From contig NZ_BMWC01000006.1 in NCBI RefSeq assembly GCF_014651035.1, positions 124,001 through 188,000 of the forward strand: a stretch of 64,000 nucleotides of DNA. The letters run 5' to 3'. This document shows positions 60,143 through 64,000 of the stretch, piece after piece. A program made the translations under genes and the position numbers. The notes beneath the pieces are model-generated. The model did not search any database, was not told the DNA's origin, and saw nothing but the letters and a program-made list of their open reading frames with translations. How positions within the stretch are numbered: the first letter of the stretch is position 1; each line of letters begins with the position of its first letter. The stretch is from Streptomyces lomondensis. Lineage in GTDB: Bacteria > Actinomycetota > Actinomycetes > Streptomycetales > Streptomycetaceae.

Positions 60143-60601
60143 TCACTGGTTCTCGATCTTCCACGGCATGACTATGCCGAACTTCCACACGTAGATACCG
60201 ACCAGTACGCCCACGATCACCAGCCCGATGGTCGTGAGGATGATGTTGCGGCGCCGCACCTTGGGGTCGAGGGCCCGCTGCGCCGCCTCGGTGACCTTCC
60301 GCTTGGTCCAGCGGAGCACCAGCTGCGCCCACACGAACTCCGTCGCCCAGATCGCCATGCCGCCGAAGATCACGACCCAGCCCGGCCCGGGCAGGGGCAG
60401 CATGATGATGCCCGCGACGACGACCGCGAGCCCGATGATGAAGACGCCGACCTGCCAGCTCACGTGCAGTACGCGGCGCGCCTTGATGAATTCCGGTGCC
60501 CGCGAGCCGAGCCCCCGGTGCTGCTCGCCGTGCACCTCTTCCGTCTCCGTCTCGTCCGACGCCACGGCCACCTCGCCCGGCTCGTTACTCCCCGTATTCA
60601 T
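60143..60601 (-). CDS. PGPGW-domain (TIGR02611-type) membrane protein
   Basis: From the ATG at 60601 the product is 152 residues. A charged N-terminus precedes helices at about 50-70 and 75-95, joined by the PLPGPGWVVIFGGMAIW signature, and a last helix covers about 125-147. The family is of unknown function. An ATG 33 bases upstream is in frame but not better supported. It is divergent from ssgB, as I recall for other streptomycetes. Confidence 0.86.
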   Translation of the reverse strand: MNTGSNEPGEVAVASDETETEEVHGEQHRGLGSRAPEFIKARRVLHVSWQVGVFIIGLAVVVAGIIMLPLPGPGWVVIFGGMAIWATEFVWAQLVLRWTKRKVTEAAQRALDPKVRRRNIILTTIGLVIVGVLVGIYVWKFGIVMPWKIENQ

Positions 60602-60792
60602 ACGGCCAAACACTACCCGAGCGAAACCAGTCACCGGAATGGACGCACGCCGCGAACGATCTCTCGGCCGGAAGAGTTACGTAAAGGCACGCAAAACACT
60701 CAGAGGGGTTTACAACGGCACCGTAGGTGGCATGTCGATTTCGCCGACGTGCGAATCCCCGAGCGCACACTGAGCGAAAGGCCCTGGCGCTT
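60602..60792. promoter_or_regulatory. divergent region upstream of ssgB
   Basis: A partial BldD-like match, ACTCAGAGG core within 60695-60709, keeps the central ACnCAGnG positions but misses three outer ones. ssgB is a reported BldD target in other streptomycetes, so this is a candidate site only. GTTT at 60708-60711 might be part of a stress-sigma promoter, but I could not identify a convincing -10. Confidence 0.35.
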
Positions 60793-61206
60793 ATGAACAC
60801 CACGGTCAGCTGCGAGCTGCACCTGCGCCTCGTTGTGTCGAGCGAGTCCTCCCTGCCTGTCCCCGCAGGCCTGCGGTACGACACGGCCGACCCCTACGCC
60901 GTGCACGCCACCTTCCACACCGGAGCCGAGGAGACCGTCGAGTGGGTGTTCGCCCGCGACCTCCTCGCCGAGGGACTTCACCGCCCTACGGGCACCGGCG
61001 ACGTCCGCGTCTGGCCGTCGCGCAGCCACGGTCAGGGCGTCGTATGCATCGCCCTGAGCTCGCCGGAGGGCGAGGCCCTGCTCGAGGCCCCGGCACGGGC
61101 CCTGGAGTCCTTCCTGAAGCGGACCGACGCCGCCGTGCCGCCCGGCACGGAGCACCGGCATTTCGATCTCGATCAGGAGCTCTCGCACATCCTGGCGGAA
61201 AGCTAG
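60793..61206 (+). CDS. ssgB: sporulation-specific cell division protein SsgB
   Basis: SsgB is the archetype of the SsgA-like proteins and recruits FtsZ to sporulation septa. From the ATG at 60793 the product is 137 residues, the known SsgB length. It opens MNTTVSCELHLRLVVSSESS and contains the family blocks LRYDTADPYAVHATFHTG, EWVFARDLLAEGLHRPTGTGDV and HFDLDQELSHILAES. These are highly conserved in SsgB across streptomycetes. It is monocistronic with a terminator downstream. Confidence 0.97.
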   Translation: MNTTVSCELHLRLVVSSESSLPVPAGLRYDTADPYAVHATFHTGAEETVEWVFARDLLAEGLHRPTGTGDVRVWPSRSHGQGVVCIALSSPEGEALLEAPARALESFLKRTDAAVPPGTEHRHFDLDQELSHILAES

Positions 61207-61284
61207 GGCGAGACCCTCACAAAGCCGCCCGGCGCCGTCGACTCGGGGAGACGGCTCGGGCCAGGACAACCGCATACGGGAGAC

Positions 61285-61324
61285 ACCGGCGCCGGCACCG
61301 CGGCTCACGCGGGGCGGCGCCGGT
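61285..61324 (+). terminator. ssgB terminator
   Basis: ACCGGCGCCG (61285-61294) pairs with CGGCGCCGGT (61315-61324), with an inner CCGCG/CGCGG helix. It is 78 bases after the ssgB stop. The rest of the 287-base gap before the CGNR gene holds no gene. Confidence 0.7.
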
Positions 61325-61493
61325 TCGCGTGTGCCCGGGACTGCCGGCGGGCGGGGGTGGGAAGCACGGCGAGCCCGGCGGCGTTGTATTCGAAGCCATG
61401 TGCGGGCATGAGGACGGTCCGGCGGTGGTGGAGCCGTTACCATCGGCCAGCATCGGCGGGCGCCCGCCCGACCCCCAGGCCAGGGAGCGAATC

Positions 61494-62054
61494 GTGCTGA
61501 TCACCCACGACACCCGGTGCGCCCTCGACACCGTGGTGGATCTGGTGAACACCGCACCGGAGGACGACGCGGCGCAGGACGGGCTGCCGGACGTGGCGAC
61601 CCTCGCGGAGTTCGTACGGAACCACGAGATCAGCGATGTCGGGGTGCTCTCGGAGTTCGACCTCTCCGCGGTACGGAAGATCCGCGCCCGGTTCGCCGCC
61701 GTCTTCGCCGCCCCCGACGCCCGGACCGCCGCCGGCCAGATCAACGAGCTGGTCGCGGCCGCCGGCACCACGCCCCGGCTCACGGACCACGACGGCTACG
61801 ACTGGCATGTCCACTACTTCGCGCCCGGTGCCTCCGTAGCCGACCATCTGGCCGCCGACTGCGGGATGGCGCTGGCGTTCTTCGTGGTCGCCGGGGAGCA
61901 GGAGCGGCTGCGGCGGTGCGAGGCGCCCGACTGCCGGCGTGCCTTCGTCGATCTGTCCCGCAACCGCTCGCGGCGCTACTGCGACAGCCGCACCTGCGGA
62001 AACCGTCTGCACGTGGCCGCGTACCGGGCGCGGCGCAAGGAAGCCGCGGGCTGA
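61494..62054 (+). CDS. CGNR zinc-finger (ABATE-type) putative regulator
   Basis: The GTG at 61494, with GGGAGCG upstream, gives 186 residues. An N-terminal ABATE-like stress-sensing domain (about 1-130) contains DTVVDLVNTAP. The C-terminal zinc finger has Cys142, Cys147, Cys163 and Cys168, followed by GNR (169-171) and a basic helix HVAAYRARRKE. CGNR proteins are presumed DNA-binding regulators with unknown signals. An upstream start would add poorly conserved sequence. Confidence 0.9.
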   Translation: MLITHDTRCALDTVVDLVNTAPEDDAAQDGLPDVATLAEFVRNHEISDVGVLSEFDLSAVRKIRARFAAVFAAPDARTAAGQINELVAAAGTTPRLTDHDGYDWHVHYFAPGASVADHLAADCGMALAFFVVAGEQERLRRCEAPDCRRAFVDLSRNRSRRYCDSRTCGNRLHVAAYRARRKEAAG

Positions 62055-62457
62055 GAAGAGCCGCCGGGAGGGGTCGTCGATGCCGACGCGGCCCCGGCGG
62101 GTGGCGCCGGGTACCGCGGGTACGGCTCACAGCAACAGCAGATCGTGCAACGAGGCCATGAGCAGCAGACACCCGATCACCGCAAGGAAGATCATCAGCG
62201 GTGGCTGGGAAAGGGCGAAGAGGCAACCACGTGGCTCGTCCCGCAGGGGGCGTGGCTCGTCCCGCGGCGGGGCGGGGTCGCTCTGTTCCGTCGTGTCCAG
62301 CATCTCGCGGCGATGATGACGCAGTCGCCCGGCCGGACGCGATCAGCGGCCTCGTTCCGTGCGGGAGTGCGCCGATTCCGTGAGGTCCGGTCCAGGTTCT
62401 GATCACTTCCGCGCGCCCGCGGACGCACTGTGACGATTCAGCCCGACACGCGGGGCG
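62055..62457. other. 403-bp gap with a possible microprotein frame
   Basis: No established gene is visible. The minus strand at 62195-62127 reads as 22 hydrophobic residues (MIFLAVIGCLLLMASLHDLL...) ending at a stop, a possible single-helix microprotein, but without a clear ribosome site. Elsewhere the gap has repeated GTGGCTCGTCCCGC units (around 62230-62265) and no promoter that I can support. Confidence 0.35.
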
Positions 62458-62898
62458 TCATATGCCGTGCTTCTTGAGGATCGCCTCGATATCGCTGAAG
62501 TCCTCGTCGCCCCGGGGCGCCGCAGCGGGCCGGGGCGCCGGGCTCGTGCCCTGCCCCAAAGAGGGCGCCGAGGCCGCGGGGGCCACCGCCTCGGGCTGAG
62601 CCGCCGCGCGGGCCGCCGCCCTGCGCTCCTTGCGGGTGCCGCCGCGGCGGCGCTCCACGACCCGGGTGGTCGTGAACAGCACCCACGCGAGGCCGAGCAG
62701 TCCGAAGCCCGCCCAGGCCGTCGGGCTGAACGCGGTGTCGGCCAGCCACTCGACGACACCCGTCATCACCAGGGCGACCGGCACGAGCGAGTAGGCCGCG
62801 ATACGGGCCGCCGCGAGGAAGCGCTTGCGGTACGCCGTGATGGCCGCGATGCCCAGGCCTGCCGCGGACACGGCGGAGCAGACGGTCTCGGCAATCAT
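62458..62898 (-). CDS. small membrane protein with acidic C-terminal motif, unknown function
   Basis: From the ATG at 62898 (GGAGG upstream) the product is 146 residues. It has three hydrophobic stretches: VCSAVSAAGLGIAAITAY, IAAYSLVPVALVMTGVVEWLA and AWAGFGLLGLAWVLF. A basic segment (RRRGGTRKERRAAARA) and an Ala/Pro linker follow, ending in GDEDFSDIEAILKKHGI, a short amphipathic helix that looks like a protein-binding tail. Function is unknown. It is divergent from the DsbA-like gene. Confidence 0.8.
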   Translation of the reverse strand: MIAETVCSAVSAAGLGIAAITAYRKRFLAAARIAAYSLVPVALVMTGVVEWLADTAFSPTAWAGFGLLGLAWVLFTTTRVVERRRGGTRKERRAAARAAAQPEAVAPAASAPSLGQGTSPAPRPAAAPRGDEDFSDIEAILKKHGI

Positions 62899-63086
62899 CC
62901 GGTCCTCCAGGCATGGCGCGGTCGAGCAGGGCACTTCGTCCCTTCCATCCTGCACCCGCCCCACCCCGGCGGGCCATGCCCCGGCCGGACATCAGGGACA
63001 TCTCCGGGTCACCTCCTCCACAGGTGCCGGTCCGGGCTCCAACCCCTAGGGCGGCGGCAGTACGCCGCGGCTGGGAGACTGTGCCT

Positions 63087-63599
63087 ATGAGCGACTCCTC
63101 CCCCGCCCCCGTCCTCGAGGTCTGGTGCGACCTCCAGTGCCCGGACTGCCGTACCGCGCTGGACGATCTCCGTGCCCTGCGGGCCCGCTACGGCACCCGT
63201 CTCGACGTGCGGCTGCGGCATTTCCCGCTGGAGAAGAACAAGCACGCCTTCGCCGCCGCCCAGGCCGCGGAGGAGGCGTGGGAGCAGGGCCAGGGGTGGC
63301 CGTACGTCGAGGCCCTGCTGGGGCGGGTCGAGGAGCTGGGCCGTAAGGGAGAACCCTTCCTGGTCGAGGTGGCCCGGGAACTGGACCTGGACGCCGAGGA
63401 GTTCGACACCGCGCTGGTCGACGGCCGGCACATCCTGATCGTGGACGCCGACCAGGCCGAGGGCAAGGCGATCGGCGTGACCGGCACCCCGACGTACGTC
63501 ATCGGCGGTGAGCGGCTCGACGGCGGCAAGAGCCAGGAGGGGCTGCGCGAGCGGATCGAGGAGATCGCGGACCGGCTGCTGGCCGACCGGGAGGGCTGA
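63087..63599 (+). CDS. DsbA-family thioredoxin-fold oxidoreductase
   Basis: The 170-residue protein has a Cys18-Pro-Asp-Cys21 active site in WCDLQCPDC, an additional Cys14, and a cis-proline region VTGTPTYVIGGERL. The helical insertion (HAFAAAQAAEEAWEQGQGWPYVEALL) is typical of DsbA/FrnE-like proteins. No signal peptide is seen, so it is probably cytoplasmic and therefore not the direct partner of the VKOR-type protein. The ATG at 63087 follows GGGAG; in-frame sequence upstream is a shadow extension. Confidence 0.9.
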   Translation: MSDSSPAPVLEVWCDLQCPDCRTALDDLRALRARYGTRLDVRLRHFPLEKNKHAFAAAQAAEEAWEQGQGWPYVEALLGRVEELGRKGEPFLVEVARELDLDAEEFDTALVDGRHILIVDADQAEGKAIGVTGTPTYVIGGERLDGGKSQEGLRERIEEIADRLLADREG

Positions 63600-63622
63600 C
63601 CACCGGCGCCCGCCCCCGGCCG

Positions 63623-64000
63623 TCACAGCAGCGGCTTGTACATGGCGTACTGCTTGGTCTCGTAGCCGAGTGACGCGTAGAGGCGTTCGGCCGGGGTGTT
63701 GCCGGCGAAGACGTTGAGGCGGATGGTCCGCCTGCCCTCGGCGATCGCCTGCGCCTCGGCCAGCAGCATGAGGGTGCGGCCGTGCCCCTTCCCCCGGTGG
63801 GCGGCGTCGGTCTCGACGTCGAAGACGAAGGCGCTGTTCTCGCGCAGGGCCACCCAGAGCGCGCCCACCGGCGTCCCCAGGTGCTCGACGACGCTGATGA
63901 ACGTGCCCGGGGTGGCGAGGCCCTGCGGCAGCAGGGTGGCGTGGTCCCGCTCGGACTTGGCCCGGGCCTCGGCCGGCGGAACGCCCCGCCGGATCCAGCT
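63623..64000 (-). CDS. GNAT-family acetyltransferase, C-terminal part (cut by right edge)
   Basis: Reading leftward from the right edge, 125 codons remain before the stop at 63623. They contain the acetyl-CoA motif VETDAAHRGKGHGRTLMLLAEA and the C-terminal NVFAGNTPAERLYASLGYETKQYAMYK typical of GNAT N-acetyltransferases. The N-terminus and start codon lie outside the window, and the substrate cannot be told. A GTG at 63868 is internal, not a start. Confidence 0.9.
   Translation of the reverse strand, partial: SWIRRGVPPAEARAKSERDHATLLPQGLATPGTFISVVEHLGTPVGALWVALRENSAFVFDVETDAAHRGKGHGRTLMLLAEAQAIAEGRRTIRLNVFAGNTPAERLYASLGYETKQYAMYKPLL

Noticed and set aside
62913..63086. In-frame upstream part of the DsbA-like frame
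   Set aside because: Pro/Arg-rich and overlapping the opposite gene's leader; the ATG at 63087 has GGGAG upstream.

Overview
This is a high-G+C actinobacterial chromosome segment, almost certainly from Streptomyces. The evidence is a complete bldD and a complete ssgB (both tied to streptomycete development), GTG and TTG starts with frequent ATGA/GTGA overlaps, long high-G+C shadow frames, and two intergenic sequences of a type I recall as dispersed in streptomycete genomes. Most of the window is conserved core chromosome.

Layout. 1-2045 (minus): pyrimidine genes pyrR-pyrB-pyrC, with pyrC cut by the left edge and a PyrR-type RNA loop at the pyrR ribosome binding site. 2312-2815 (plus): bldD, with two adjacent BldD boxes over its promoter. 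2980-16285 (minus): a long colinear run read as DUF948 protein, small membrane protein, alaS, ruvX, mltG, aroE, a repeat-tailed membrane protein, aroC-aroK-aroB, a proline-rich P-loop protein, an M24 peptidase homologue, efp and nusB. 16470-21664 (minus): rpsD with a structured leader, rarA, a VKOR-type protein, hisS and a metallo-beta-lactamase-fold hydrolase. 21832-24042 (plus): a cyclophilin and a DUF349 protein. 24112-39272 (minus): relA, apt, secF-secD-yajC, ruvB-ruvA-ruvC, a YebC protein, pdxT-pdxS, a LemA-like protein, and pimA-patA-pgsA for phosphatidylinositol mannosides. 39547-43583 (plus): an EF-G paralogue and an unknown membrane protein, which separate the PIM genes from their usual partners, the HIT protein and thrS (43674-46280, minus).

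From 46.4 kb the content is more accessory. There are two overlapping uncharacterised genes, a DEDDh exonuclease, a tRNA-Val(CAC), a SRPBCC protein and a large polytopic membrane protein. A sugar operon (52198-58820, minus) follows: binding protein, two permeases, a DUF624/YesL-like protein and a Tat-exported protein resembling exo-rhamnogalacturonan lyases. It has a clear promoter and two LacI-type operators but no ATPase gene. A 1.16-kb gap with two minisatellites follows, then a second identical tRNA-Val(CAC). The right end carries a PGPGW membrane protein, ssgB, a CGNR zinc-finger regulator, a small membrane protein, a DsbA-like protein and a GNAT acetyltransferase cut by the right edge.

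The most interesting points are the EF-G paralogue, which has lost the NKxD motif and sits inside the PIM operon order; the M24 peptidase homologue beside efp, with three of five metal ligands replaced; the tRNA-bracketed pectin-type sugar module; and several structured leaders. No phage, transposase, CRISPR array or biosynthetic cluster was seen.
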